A stretch of DNA of 58,568 nucleotides, taken from the NCBI GenBank assembly GCA_035625025.1, contig DASPQJ010000011.1, positions 1-58,568 on the forward strand, given 5' to 3'. The notes below the pieces were generated by a model. The model was not told where the DNA came from and ran no database searches. It saw only the letters and a list, made by a program, of their open reading frames with translations. Positions 27,236 to 35,250 of this stretch are shown in pieces. Source of the stretch: Bog-793 sp035625025. Lineage in GTDB: Bacteria > Actinomycetota > Acidimicrobiia > Acidimicrobiales > Bog-793. Position 1 is the stretch's first letter. Each line of letters opens with the position of its first letter. The translations under genes and the position numbers were made by a program.

Positions 27236-27274
27236 GGTGGCAGGTGGTCCCATCGAGGGGCCGCCTGCCACTTG
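27236..27274 (+). terminator. Strong hairpin after the binding-protein gene
   Basis: AGGTGGCAGGTGG (27236-27248) pairs with CCGCCTGCCACTT (27262-27274) with two G.U pairs over a 13-base loop, 20 bases after the stop. The left arm is the end of a triple GGCAGGT tandem (27226-27248). No U-run follows. It is either a terminator or, more likely between receptor and enzyme genes of one operon, a hairpin protecting the upstream mRNA. Confidence 0.6.
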
Positions 27275-27304
27275 GCCGTATGCCTGCCTGAGAGGTGGGA
27301 CGTT

Positions 27305-27353
27305 CGTCTCTTCGATCACCGACCGGTTCTGTCGGTCAGTGATCGGAGAAACG
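27305..27353. promoter_or_regulatory. 21-bp imperfect inverted repeat upstream of araB
   Basis: The arms 27305-27325 (CGTCTCTTCGATCACCGACC G) and 27333-27353 are complementary at 18 of 21 positions around a 7-base centre. The length and symmetry fit either a second terminator or a dimeric regulator site. It lies between the receptor gene and the araB leader ORF. Confidence 0.5.
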
Positions 27354-27600
27354 ATGGGTGCGTGGCTCAGCAGTTCCTTGGTGTGACTCCTGAGTGGCCA
27401 GCGGCCCCTTCGTTGCCGTGCGTTGCTTGTCGCGCGGCGCGTCGGCAGGGTGATTCGCCAGGGATCTGGGGAATTACGGTGCCTGGTTTCAATGTTGTAG
27501 AGCATGTTGCCGGGAACTCCTCGTGCGGGTTTCCGGCCGTGGCGGCGTGTCGACGACGCCACGGATGTCAGGTTGGACGCCTCGTTCAGGAGGATGGGAG

Positions 27601-27657
27601 ATGTCGATGAGGGTGCGCAGGGTCGCGAGTCCGCCCAGCTCGGCAGGCGAGTCGTGA
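27601..27657 (+). CDS. 18-codon leader ORF overlapping araB
   Basis: ATG 27601 follows AGGAGG by 7 bases, the best ribosome-binding site in the region, and encodes MSMRVRRVASPPSSAGES before the TGA at 27655-27657. That stop overlaps the araB GTG (27654) as GTGA. araB itself has no comparable site, so its translation is probably coupled to the leader. The peptide is Arg/Ser/Pro-rich, has no run of a single regulatory amino acid, and resembles no family I know. It could be a translational enhancer or a sensing leader peptide. Confidence 0.5.
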   Translation: MSMRVRRVASPPSSAGES

Positions 27658-29342
27658 GCACCTCACCGTCGGGGGGCAACCGGCGAGTGGCGATCGGCGT
27701 CGACTTCGGAACGATGTCGGGTCGAGTCCTTCTTCTCGATCTGAGCACCGGAAAAGAGGTCGCGATCGCCGAGGTCGCCTACCCACACGGCGTGATCGAT
27801 GCCAGGCTGCCCGTGACCAGCGTGGAGCTGCCGCCGGACACCGCACTGCAGGACCCCGGTGACTACTTGGAGGTCTTCTACCGGGGAATCCCCGAGGCGC
27901 TCGAATCCGGAGGAGTCCGGGCGGAGGACGTGATCGGCATCGGCATCGACTTCACGGCTTGCACCGTGCTGCCGGTGACCAGGGACGGCACGCCGCTTTG
28001 CGAGCTCGACGGATTCCGTGACCATCCCCATGCCTGGGTCAAGCTCTGGAAGCACCACTCCGCCCAGCCGATAGCCGACCGGCTGAACGAGGTTGCGATC
28101 AGTCGCGGCGAGGCCTTTCTCGCCCGTTGTGGGGGGCGCCTCTCCTCGGAGTGGTACTTCCCGAAGCTCATCGAGACCTGGCAGGAAGATCGCGCCGTTT
28201 ACGACGCGATGGACGCGTTCGTCGAGGCGACCGACTGGGTCGTGTGGCACCTCACGGGGACGCTCATGCGTGCCAGTTGCACGGCCGGCTACAAGGCGTG
28301 CTGGTCGGCGCGAGAAGGCCTGCCTTCCCGCGCCTACTTCGAAGCGGCCTATCCCGGCTTCCCGGATCCGAGCGAGAAGCTGGGGACGAGCTTTGCCCCA
28401 CCGGGCCGGTGCGCGGGGACGCTTCGTCCGGAGGTGGCTGCCCGGCTCGGCCTGAGCCCGTCCGTCGCCGTCGCGGTCGGCAACGTTGACTCGTTCGTGT
28501 CGGTCCCCGGGGTCGGTGTCCAACTTCCCGGCGTGTTTGTGATGGTCGTTGGGACGTCGATCTGCGATCTCGTCATCGACCGACGTGAGGTCCAGATGGC
28601 GGGGATCACCGGAGTCGTCGAGGACGGCATCTTGCCCGGATTCTTCGGCTACGAGGCGGGGCAGGCCGCCGTGGGTGACATGTTCGCGTGGTTCGGGGAT
28701 CGTCTCATCGGCTTTCCCGACCGCCAGTCGGGCGAGAGTTGGTACACGACGCTCGAACGGGAGGCGGCAGCTCTCGCCCCTGGAGCGAGCGGGCTCGTGG
28801 CTCTCGATTGGTGGAATGGCAACCGGACGATTCTCGGCGACGCCGACCTTTCCGGGGTCATCGCCGGCCTCACGCTCGCGACATCGCCGGCCGAGGTCTA
28901 CCGAACGCTCCTGGAGTCGGTGGCCTTCGGGACGCGGCGGATCGTCGAGAACTTCGTCGAGAACGGTATTGCCCTCACCGAGGTGGTCGCCTGTGGCGGG
29001 ATCGCCGAGCGCAGCGCGCTCCTGATGCAGCTTCTCGCCGATGTCACCGGGCTGCCGGTGACGGTCCCCGGCTCGGGGCAAGTAACGGCCCGTGGGTCGG
29101 CACTGTTCGGTGCCGTCGCGGCCGGCTCGGAGAGAGGAGGTTTCGACGACATCGAGACAGCCGTCGTCACGCTCCGGCCGGAGGTTTCCCGCCGCTACGA
29201 TCCCTCGCCGGCCCATCTGGCGACCTATGGCGAGGTTTACTCGGTCTTTCGCGCCCTGCACGACGCGTTCGGCGTGGAGCACGTCGAATGGCTCCACCAC
29301 CTGAAGCAGATCCGCCGGGCCTCCTTGACGTCGCACGCTTGA
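27654..29342 (+). CDS. araB: L-ribulokinase
   Basis: A 562-residue FGGY kinase that phosphorylates L-ribulose to L-ribulose 5-phosphate. Visible blocks: IGVDFGTMSGRVLLLDL (phosphate loop), GIGIDFTACTVLPVTRDG, RDHPHAWVKLWKHHSAQ and SSEWYFPKLIET typical of AraB, the catalytic Asp in VGNVDSFVSVPG, MVVGTSICDLV (ATP site) and VVACGGIAERSALLMQ. The GTG at 27654 gives the usual N-terminus and length; upstream in-frame codons would add 50 residues without homology. Followed by araA and araD in order. Confidence 0.95.
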   Translation: MSTSPSGGNRRVAIGVDFGTMSGRVLLLDLSTGKEVAIAEVAYPHGVIDARLPVTSVELPPDTALQDPGDYLEVFYRGIPEALESGGVRAEDVIGIGIDFTACTVLPVTRDGTPLCELDGFRDHPHAWVKLWKHHSAQPIADRLNEVAISRGEAFLARCGGRLSSEWYFPKLIETWQEDRAVYDAMDAFVEATDWVVWHLTGTLMRASCTAGYKACWSAREGLPSRAYFEAAYPGFPDPSEKLGTSFAPPGRCAGTLRPEVAARLGLSPSVAVAVGNVDSFVSVPGVGVQLPGVFVMVVGTSICDLVIDRREVQMAGITGVVEDGILPGFFGYEAGQAAVGDMFAWFGDRLIGFPDRQSGESWYTTLEREAAALAPGASGLVALDWWNGNRTILGDADLSGVIAGLTLATSPAEVYRTLLESVAFGTRRIVENFVENGIALTEVVACGGIAERSALLMQLLADVTGLPVTVPGSGQVTARGSALFGAVAAGSERGGFDDIETAVVTLRPEVSRRYDPSPAHLATYGEVYSVFRALHDAFGVEHVEWLHHLKQIRRASLTSHA

Positions 29343-29478
29343 TCTCGTCGTAAGGATCTCCGGCGCGCCGATCATGGCCCGAACGGCCGCCAGGATTCTG
29401 GTGGCGCGGCACTAGAGTCTCACGGTGGCCGTGAAACAAGAGGCACGCGCCCGAGGATGCGGCACAGGGGAGGACCTG

Positions 29479-30879
29479 ATGTTGGAGAAGCGGGCACCGC
29501 GCATCGGGATGCTGGGCATCATGCAAGAGCTCTACGACGAGATGATTCCGCGCATCACTGAGCACCAGGCGGAGTTCTCGCGGGAGCTCTGTGGCCAGCT
29601 CGCTCCTGCCGCTGAGGTCGTCTTCACGCGGCCGGCGCGGAACCGCGACGACATCGAGGAGATCGTGAGAGATCTTGTCGGTCGGGATCTCGACGGGATC
29701 ATGATCGTCATGCTCACCTACGGGCCCGCGATGCGCACGCTGCGCGCTCTCGAGGAGAACCCTCTCCCGCTCTTGCTTGCGAACATTCAGCCCGAACCCA
29801 TCGTCACTGCGTCCTGGACGATGGACGATCTCACGTACAACCAAGGCATCCACGGGGCCCAGGACCAGTCGAATGCGATGCTGCGCGCCGGATTGCCGTA
29901 TTCGGTCATCACGGACGAGTGGCGTTCGCCGGAGTTCCTGGCGTCCTTCGAGTCCTGGGCGCGAGCCGCGCAGACGGTGACGAAGCTGCGGCGAACCAAG
30001 ATTGCTCTGTTCGGCTACCCGATGAACGGTATGGAGGACGTCGTGTACGACGCGGCCGCGCTGCTTCGGAAGATCGGGCCGATGATCGTCAACGAGAACC
30101 TCGGGGACGTCTTCCAGCGGATGCAGTCCGTGAGCGCCGATTCCGTCGAAGCCGTTCGTCGGCAGCACTTGGCGCAGTTCGAGGTCGACCCGAAGCTCAC
30201 ACCCGAGAGTCACGAGTACGCGATCCGATTCGAGATCGCCCTGCGGGCGATCATGTCCGAGGGCGGCTACGACGGGCTCTCGGTCCATTTCGAACCTGTC
30301 GGTCGCGACGGCCGCTTCCAGCAGCTCCCCCTTCTCGCCGCATCGGACCTCATGGCCGACGGCTACGGATACGGAGCCGAAGGCGACACGAATGCCGCAG
30401 CGCTCGTCTGCGCAAGTCACACGCTTATCGGTGACGCCCACTTCAGCGAGATGTACGCGATGGACTACGAGCTCGACTCCGTGCTCATCAGCCATATGGG
30501 CGAGGGCAACTGGAAGGTCGCGCGTCACGACCGGCCGGTCCGCCTCATCGACCGTCCGCTCGGCATCGGTGGCCTCGGCAATCCGCCGACGACGGTGTTC
30601 TCCGCCGAGCCCGGTCCCGCGACGGTTGCCACGCTCATCGCTCTCGAAGGCGAGCACTATCGGCTCGCCGTCGCCCGCGGAGAGGTGCTCGACACGCCGG
30701 AGCTGCCCCTGGTCCAGATGCCGTACTTTCACTTCTGTCCGGCCTCGGGGATGCGTTCGTTCCTCACTTCCTGGTTGCGCCACGGCGGCACGCACCACTT
30801 CTGCTTGAACCTCGGCGAGCACGTCGAACGCTGGCGCAACGTCGCCGAGCTGCTCGACGTCGACTACGTCGAAATCTGA
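29479..30879 (+). CDS. araA: L-arabinose isomerase
   Basis: A 466-residue isomerase converting L-arabinose to L-ribulose with a Mn(2+)-type site. Metal-ligand blocks are recognisable: YGYGAEGDTNAAALV (Glu), FSEMYAMDYELD (Glu region), VLISHMGEGNW (His) and GGTHHFCLNLGEH (His). The start is placed at ATG 29479, where GGGGAGG lies 6 bases upstream and homology begins (APRIGMLGIMQELYDEMIP); a GTG at 29425 would add 18 residues. Overall it is of the divergent actinobacterial AraA branch, and a related fucose/arabinose isomerase activity cannot be excluded. The araB and araD neighbours favour arabinose. Confidence 0.88.
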   Translation: MLEKRAPRIGMLGIMQELYDEMIPRITEHQAEFSRELCGQLAPAAEVVFTRPARNRDDIEEIVRDLVGRDLDGIMIVMLTYGPAMRTLRALEENPLPLLLANIQPEPIVTASWTMDDLTYNQGIHGAQDQSNAMLRAGLPYSVITDEWRSPEFLASFESWARAAQTVTKLRRTKIALFGYPMNGMEDVVYDAAALLRKIGPMIVNENLGDVFQRMQSVSADSVEAVRRQHLAQFEVDPKLTPESHEYAIRFEIALRAIMSEGGYDGLSVHFEPVGRDGRFQQLPLLAASDLMADGYGYGAEGDTNAAALVCASHTLIGDAHFSEMYAMDYELDSVLISHMGEGNWKVARHDRPVRLIDRPLGIGGLGNPPTTVFSAEPGPATVATLIALEGEHYRLAVARGEVLDTPELPLVQMPYFHFCPASGMRSFLTSWLRHGGTHHFCLNLGEHVERWRNVAELLDVDYVEI

Positions 30880-30893
30880 TCGGCGCGCCGGAG

Positions 30894-31592
30894 ATGAGAA
30901 TCCGCGATGGCCTGCCGGAGGAGGTACTCGGCGCCAACCTGGCCTTGGTGAGGCACGGTCTGGTCACCTTGACATGGGGGAATGCGAGCGGGATCGACCG
31001 TGAGTCGGGCCTGGTCGCCATCAAGCCGAGCGGTGTTCCCTACGAGGAGATGGAGGTCCGGGACATCGTTGTCACGGACCTCGAGGGGCGGATCGTCGAA
31101 GGGACACGACGCCCCTCGACTGATCTCCCGACCCATCTGCTCCTCTACCGAGCCTTTCCCGAGATCGGTGGTGTCGTCCACACCCACTCGACCTGGGCGA
31201 CGTCGTGGGCCCAGGCCCAGCGCGAGATCCCGATCTTCGGGACGACGCATGCCGACCTGTGCCCCGGGGCCGTGCCGATCGCCCGTCACCTCACCGATGA
31301 CGAGGTGCGAGGCGCCTACGAGGAGAACACGGGGGTCGTGCTGCGCGAGGTGATCGGCGACCGCGGAATCGAGGAGGTTCCCTGTGCCCTCGTTCCCGGT
31401 CACGGACCGTTCACCTGGGGAAAGGACGCCGGGCACGCGGTCGAGCGGGCCGTCACGCTCGAAGCGGTGGCGCGCCTGGCCGTGCTCACCTTGGTGATCC
31501 GTCCCGAGGCACCGACGCTGGCGGCGGCCGTGGTGGAACGCCACTTCACGCGGAAGCACGGGCCTGGCGCCTACTACGGCCAACCCAGCTGA
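30894..31592 (+). CDS. araD: L-ribulose-5-phosphate 4-epimerase
   Basis: A 232-residue class II aldolase-fold enzyme making D-xylulose 5-phosphate. The phosphate-binding blocks are LTWGNASGID and AIKPSGVPYEEM; the zinc ligands are in GGVVHTHSTWATSWAQ (two His) and VPGHGPFTWGKDAGHAV (third His); HFTRKHGPGAYYGQ is the typical C-terminus. It is the last gene of the unit, 14 bases after araA, and completes the route from L-arabinose to the pentose-phosphate pathway, where it meets the product of xylulokinase. Confidence 0.95.
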   Translation: MRIRDGLPEEVLGANLALVRHGLVTLTWGNASGIDRESGLVAIKPSGVPYEEMEVRDIVVTDLEGRIVEGTRRPSTDLPTHLLLYRAFPEIGGVVHTHSTWATSWAQAQREIPIFGTTHADLCPGAVPIARHLTDDEVRGAYEENTGVVLREVIGDRGIEEVPCALVPGHGPFTWGKDAGHAVERAVTLEAVARLAVLTLVIRPEAPTLAAAVVERHFTRKHGPGAYYGQPS

Positions 31593-31818
31593 GACCAGGT
31601 GCTCGCTGGATCTGGCAGGTTGCCGGAGGGTCTCGGTCGCCAGCGCGTCGTTCGGATTCGGCTTGGCCGGAACGTCCTGCGACAGGGCACGCGTCAGCCG
31701 TGGATCGGACGAGGCCGTGGCCGGCCGCGACGTTTGTCGGGCCGGCGACTGCGGCGGAGGTCGTCGCCGTCGGGGGAGAAGGGCGCGTGAGGTTCGGCGG
31801 CGCGGGCCCTGAGGTCTC

Positions 31819-33006
31819 GTGTCTGCGACGGCCGTGGCTAGAGTTCGCCATGTGGGGATCGCAGGCCGGCCTCGAGGGATTTGGGATGTCCTCGCGGTCG
31901 TTGTCACGATTTCGTTATTGACTGCGAGCGCGCGGCCCGCTGATGCCACGGACGGCCACCAATATCGTGTGTCTCGTGAGACGAATTCTCCGAAGATCCT
32001 TTGGGTGAAACAGAGCGCGCGATCTCTGTCCTACCAGGGCGGAAGGGTGGTGGTCGCCGCACGCATTAGTGGCGCGGATATTTGCCGTTTGATTTCCGTC
32101 GGTCGGCCCGTTGTGGCGATCGAGATCTCGCGGTCCTGGGTGGATTGTTCGTCGGGTATATACCATCAATCTGTCGTTTTCGGGACGAATGCAAACCCGA
32201 CTGGTGCGCAGCAAGCATTTCGTTTCTATGCCCGACGGGGCGCCGCCTCTGTTTGGTCCTCGGTCGCGGTCGCAATCGAGGGTGCTCCCGCGTTCGCGCA
32301 CAGCGACAACTGGTCGGGCTACATCGTTCCGGCCAGCCGGATGCCGATCTTCAGCGTGAGCGGCCAATGGAACGTGCCGACGCTCAATTGTGGAGACACG
32401 CCTAATGCCGGGGCGTCGACGTGGGTTGGTATCGGAGGTGAAGGATGGGCGACGGGGGGTACGTCGGGGAGCTTGCTGCAGACCGGTATCGACACGAACT
32501 GCGTCAACGGGGCTCAACAAGATGACGGCTGGTGGGAGTTATGGCCCAGTAATCCCAACAGTGCCACCCACTTTACGGATTTGACGGTGTCCGCGGGGGA
32601 TTCAATAAAGGCCGGGGTCTACCAGCTGGCCGACGGTTCCTGGGAGACAAGGATCGACGATCTGACGACGGGTGTATCTGGCTGGATGATCACCGGAAAA
32701 TCGTGGGGTGTCGGTGCCGACAGCGCGCAGGCTTTCACTGTCCAGGGATTGACGACAGGTCTCAACTATCAGGGCGGCTATACGGCCGAATGGATCGTCG
32801 AAGACTACACCTCGAACGGAACCTATACGCCGTTCGTGAATTTTGGGACAATCGTGTTTTCCAACCCGCTCATCAACTTGCTAAGCGGGCCCTCCTATCG
32901 GCTGACGGCGAGCGACGGCTCGGAAATCGTGCAGCACGGCGTCGTCCTGGCGAGACCATCGCTGGCTACGAGCCGGGGCTTCTCGGTGACGTACACCGGG
33001 CCATAG
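31819..33006 (+). CDS. Secreted G1-family (eqolisin-like) glutamic peptidase
   Basis: A 395-residue exported protein. The start GTG 31819 has GAGG 5 bases upstream; a signal/membrane helix follows (WDVLAVVVTISLLTASARPADA, about 22-43), then a 115-residue N-terminal region and the catalytic beta-sandwich from about residue 160. Signature elements of G1 peptidases are present: DNWSGYIV, FSVSGQWNVPTL, STWVGIGGEG, SLLQTGIDTN with the catalytic Gln (Q221), WWELWP, and TAEWIVEDY with the catalytic Glu (E324). G1 enzymes work at acid pH and were first known from fungi; bacterial members exist. Lower GC than its neighbours. Substrate unknown, probably extracellular protein scavenging. Confidence 0.88.
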   Translation: MSATAVARVRHVGIAGRPRGIWDVLAVVVTISLLTASARPADATDGHQYRVSRETNSPKILWVKQSARSLSYQGGRVVVAARISGADICRLISVGRPVVAIEISRSWVDCSSGIYHQSVVFGTNANPTGAQQAFRFYARRGAASVWSSVAVAIEGAPAFAHSDNWSGYIVPASRMPIFSVSGQWNVPTLNCGDTPNAGASTWVGIGGEGWATGGTSGSLLQTGIDTNCVNGAQQDDGWWELWPSNPNSATHFTDLTVSAGDSIKAGVYQLADGSWETRIDDLTTGVSGWMITGKSWGVGADSAQAFTVQGLTTGLNYQGGYTAEWIVEDYTSNGTYTPFVNFGTIVFSNPLINLLSGPSYRLTASDGSEIVQHGVVLARPSLATSRGFSVTYTGP

Positions 33007-33030
33007 CGGTCGTCGCGCCGCGACGACCGC
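33006..33030 (+). terminator. Perfect 11-12 bp hairpin at the peptidase stop codon
   Basis: GCGGTCGTCGCG and CGCGACGACCGC are exact complements separated by one base, beginning at the last base of the stop codon. No U-run follows, as is common for terminators of high-GC bacteria. Confidence 0.65.
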
Positions 33031-33279
33031 GACGTCGCCATCCCGCGGCGGATCTCGGCCTTGCAGCGGCGCGGCGCGAGCGGGATAGACCCGCGGTCAT
33101 GAGACTGAAGAGGCGTGCTGAGAGGTCGGGGGCGTAGTTATCCCGGTCGCGGGTCGCGGACGACCGAAGACCCCGCTCGTGCCGACTGGGGCGCAGCGCG
33201 CCCTCCTCGAGCGTGGGGCGAGACGGACAAGGCCAGCGCGACCCCTGGCGACGCGTTGCCGGATCATCCTCTCGGGGCC

Positions 33280-33456
33280 GAAGGGCTCGACAACAAGGCG
33301 ATCACCGCCACTCCGGTCGAAGCGGTGATGACCAGGACCCGCGGAGAGCCGCCCGCGGGCGCGACGCGTTGGTCGACCCGCGCTCTGGCGAACGAGATCG
33401 GGATGAACCTGTCGGCGAGCGTGAGGGTCTGGAGGGCCTTGGGTTTGCAGCCCTAA
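33280..33456 (+). pseudogene. Fragment of an IS630-family transposase
   Basis: About 58 residues (AITATPVEAVMTRTRGEPPA, then ATRWSTRALANEIGMNLSAS and VRVWRALGLQP) match the N-terminal winged-helix region of IS630-type transposases, where THWSTRxLAxxxGxSxxxVxRIWRAxGLQPH is usual. A stop falls exactly after GLQP, and no DDE domain follows. The rest of 33031-33613 shows nothing else I recognise. Confidence 0.7.
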
Positions 33457-33613
33457 GCCCGACGCCAGCCGACTCTCGGGCGACCCTCGGAGGGTCGAGG
33501 AGGCGCGCGCCATTCCGGGCGGAAAAACCGCGGTTCACCGCCTGGCACGGCGCGGCCGGCGCGGTCTTCTCGGGTTTTGCTGCCTGCGGGGCGTCGTGAC
33601 GTGGAGCGCGATG

Positions 33614-34948
33614 CTACGGGAGAGCGGCGTCGATCGCGTCGTCGAGCCTGTCTTGGCCCTCCAGGAAGTCGAGGACGGTGTAGCGGGATCGGATCCGGTT
33701 CGCGAGCCGGAAGGTCGTCTTGATCGTCGCGCCGTCAAGACCGAGGAATCCCGGTTCTGACGGGATCTTCGCGGCCAGAAGCGCTTCAGTGATGGCGGGG
33801 AACAGGCGCATCGCCCCACCCACTTGCGCCTGTATCGTTTGCCACTGCGACGCGGTCGTCGGCCACGACGAGGCGTGATCAGTGGAGTACCGGCGCTTTT
33901 CCTCCAAGACGGCCTTCACTTCGGCCTCGTGGTTGGCGAACCACAAGCGGGAAGTGGCGTGGTCGTCGGCGACGGGGCGCGGTGAGATGAGCTGCGCGAC
34001 GCCGCCGCCGAAGGCGTACCCCTGGAGGCTCATCGCGAAGTGGGTCGCGTAGCCCACCTGGAGCCCGTGAGGCGTGTGCGGTCGTCGGCCCGCGGACGCC
34101 AGGAGGTCCCAGAAGTGTGAGGCGTGGTGCTCGCAGCCGCTCGCTGGACGGGAGCTCCCGACCATCGCCATGGCGACCCCGGACTCGATGAGGCCGCGCA
34201 GCAGTTGCGCAACCGCCTGCGGCGACCGCTCGAGGATCGCGTCCACGTGCGCGGCGGCGTGCACGACTGGCTCCGTGACTCGTCGCTCGACCTCGGCGCA
34301 GAGCGGCTCGCCGTACAGCGCGTGCGCCGACAGCCAGTCGACGCGTGCCGTCGCCTTGCCGAGAAGATCGCCGAGGCCCGATCGCGCCATGTCCGGCGGG
34401 GCCGCGGCGACAGTCACCGGGTCGGCGAAGATCGCCGCAGGGGGTGCGGCGGGGACCGTCGTCTTCATGCCGCCGAACTCCATCGCCGCGATGCCGGAGG
34501 CGTATCCGTCCATCGAGGCGGCCGTCGGCACGCTCACGAATTCACGACCGTGGCGACTCGTGACGTAGCGGGTGAGGTCCGTGATCACCCCGGAACCGAC
34601 CGCGACGAGCGAATCGGCGTCTGCACCGTCCAGCGCCTCCTCGAGGCGCGAGACGTTTGTCTTGTCAGCGAGAAGGCCTTGACGTTCGGGAAAACAGAAT
34701 GATCTGACGCCGAGCTTCTCGCGCGACAGCTCTCTTACAACGCGCCATCCGACGGCCTCCTCGGTGTTCGCGTCCATGACCGCGAGAAGTCTCGACCAGC
34801 GGCGCGCCCGGGCATACGCGCCGAGTTGTTCGATCGCACTCTCGTCGATGACAGCAGCATCGATCGGGACGTGATGGATCGCCCCGCACTTGCAGCGATG
34901 GCGTCGAAGCGGTCCCAGGCGAGACGGGGTGGAAGAGGTACGGAACAT
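33614..34948 (-). CDS. araM: sn-glycerol-1-phosphate dehydrogenase, AraM/EgsA type
   Basis: A 444-residue iron-containing-ADH-fold enzyme that in Bacillus reduces dihydroxyacetone phosphate to sn-glycerol 1-phosphate. Visible: the N-terminal block RHRCKCGAIHHVPI, NAD-binding VAVGSGVITDLTRYV and FVSVPTAASMDGYAS, metal ligands in SGLGDLLGKATARVDW (Asp), SGCEHHASHFWDLL (His) and TPHGLQVGY (His). Bacillus encodes it inside its arabinose operon, and here it lies 2 kb from araBAD although on the opposite strand. ATG 34948 is close to the expected transcript start. It would supply G1P-type phospholipid or a related polyol phosphate. Confidence 0.9.
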   Translation of the reverse strand: MFRTSSTPSRLGPLRRHRCKCGAIHHVPIDAAVIDESAIEQLGAYARARRWSRLLAVMDANTEEAVGWRVVRELSREKLGVRSFCFPERQGLLADKTNVSRLEEALDGADADSLVAVGSGVITDLTRYVTSRHGREFVSVPTAASMDGYASGIAAMEFGGMKTTVPAAPPAAIFADPVTVAAAPPDMARSGLGDLLGKATARVDWLSAHALYGEPLCAEVERRVTEPVVHAAAHVDAILERSPQAVAQLLRGLIESGVAMAMVGSSRPASGCEHHASHFWDLLASAGRRPHTPHGLQVGYATHFAMSLQGYAFGGGVAQLISPRPVADDHATSRLWFANHEAEVKAVLEEKRRYSTDHASSWPTTASQWQTIQAQVGGAMRLFPAITEALLAAKIPSEPGFLGLDGATIKTTFRLANRIRSRYTVLDFLEGQDRLDDAIDAALP

Positions 34949-34954
34949 GATCGC

Positions 34955-34985
34955 GATCTACCTTCTCACGCGACAGGGGTGTCAA
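34955..34985 (-). promoter_or_regulatory. Promoter of araM
   Basis: On the reverse strand TTGACA (34985-34980) is followed at 18-19 bp by GTAGAT/TAGATC. The expected start of transcription falls on or next to the ATG at 34948, which suggests a leaderless mRNA; no ribosome-binding site is present. The rest of 34986-35250 shows no gene. Confidence 0.5.
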
Positions 34986-35250
34986 GTCGCTTCCCGGACC
35001 ACGACCTCCTCGGCCGGGGCGGTGCCGAAAGGCCGACCCGTGCGGGATCGAGCTGTGTCGGGATCGTGCCCGCTCTTTTCTCCCTCCCCGCAGAGGGAGC
35101 GGTGGCGCCGTCTCGCGCCGGGATGACTGGCGCGCCCAGGCCGTCCTACAGTCGGTGCCCGTGCACGGATCGGACGTTCGAGACTTCAGGCGAGTCTGCG
35201 GCGAAAGTCGCCTCGTCCGTGAACCGGGTTTGTAGCTGAAGGGGGAGCTA

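Noticed and set aside
27663..30822. Two long open frames (570 and 551 codons) antisense to araB and araA
   Set aside because: Both mirror third-position bias of the forward genes and lack starts or homology.
33115..33456. A 113-residue independent gene starting at 33115
   Set aside because: Only the last 58 residues have homology (IS630); the first part has no family match and no ribosome site.
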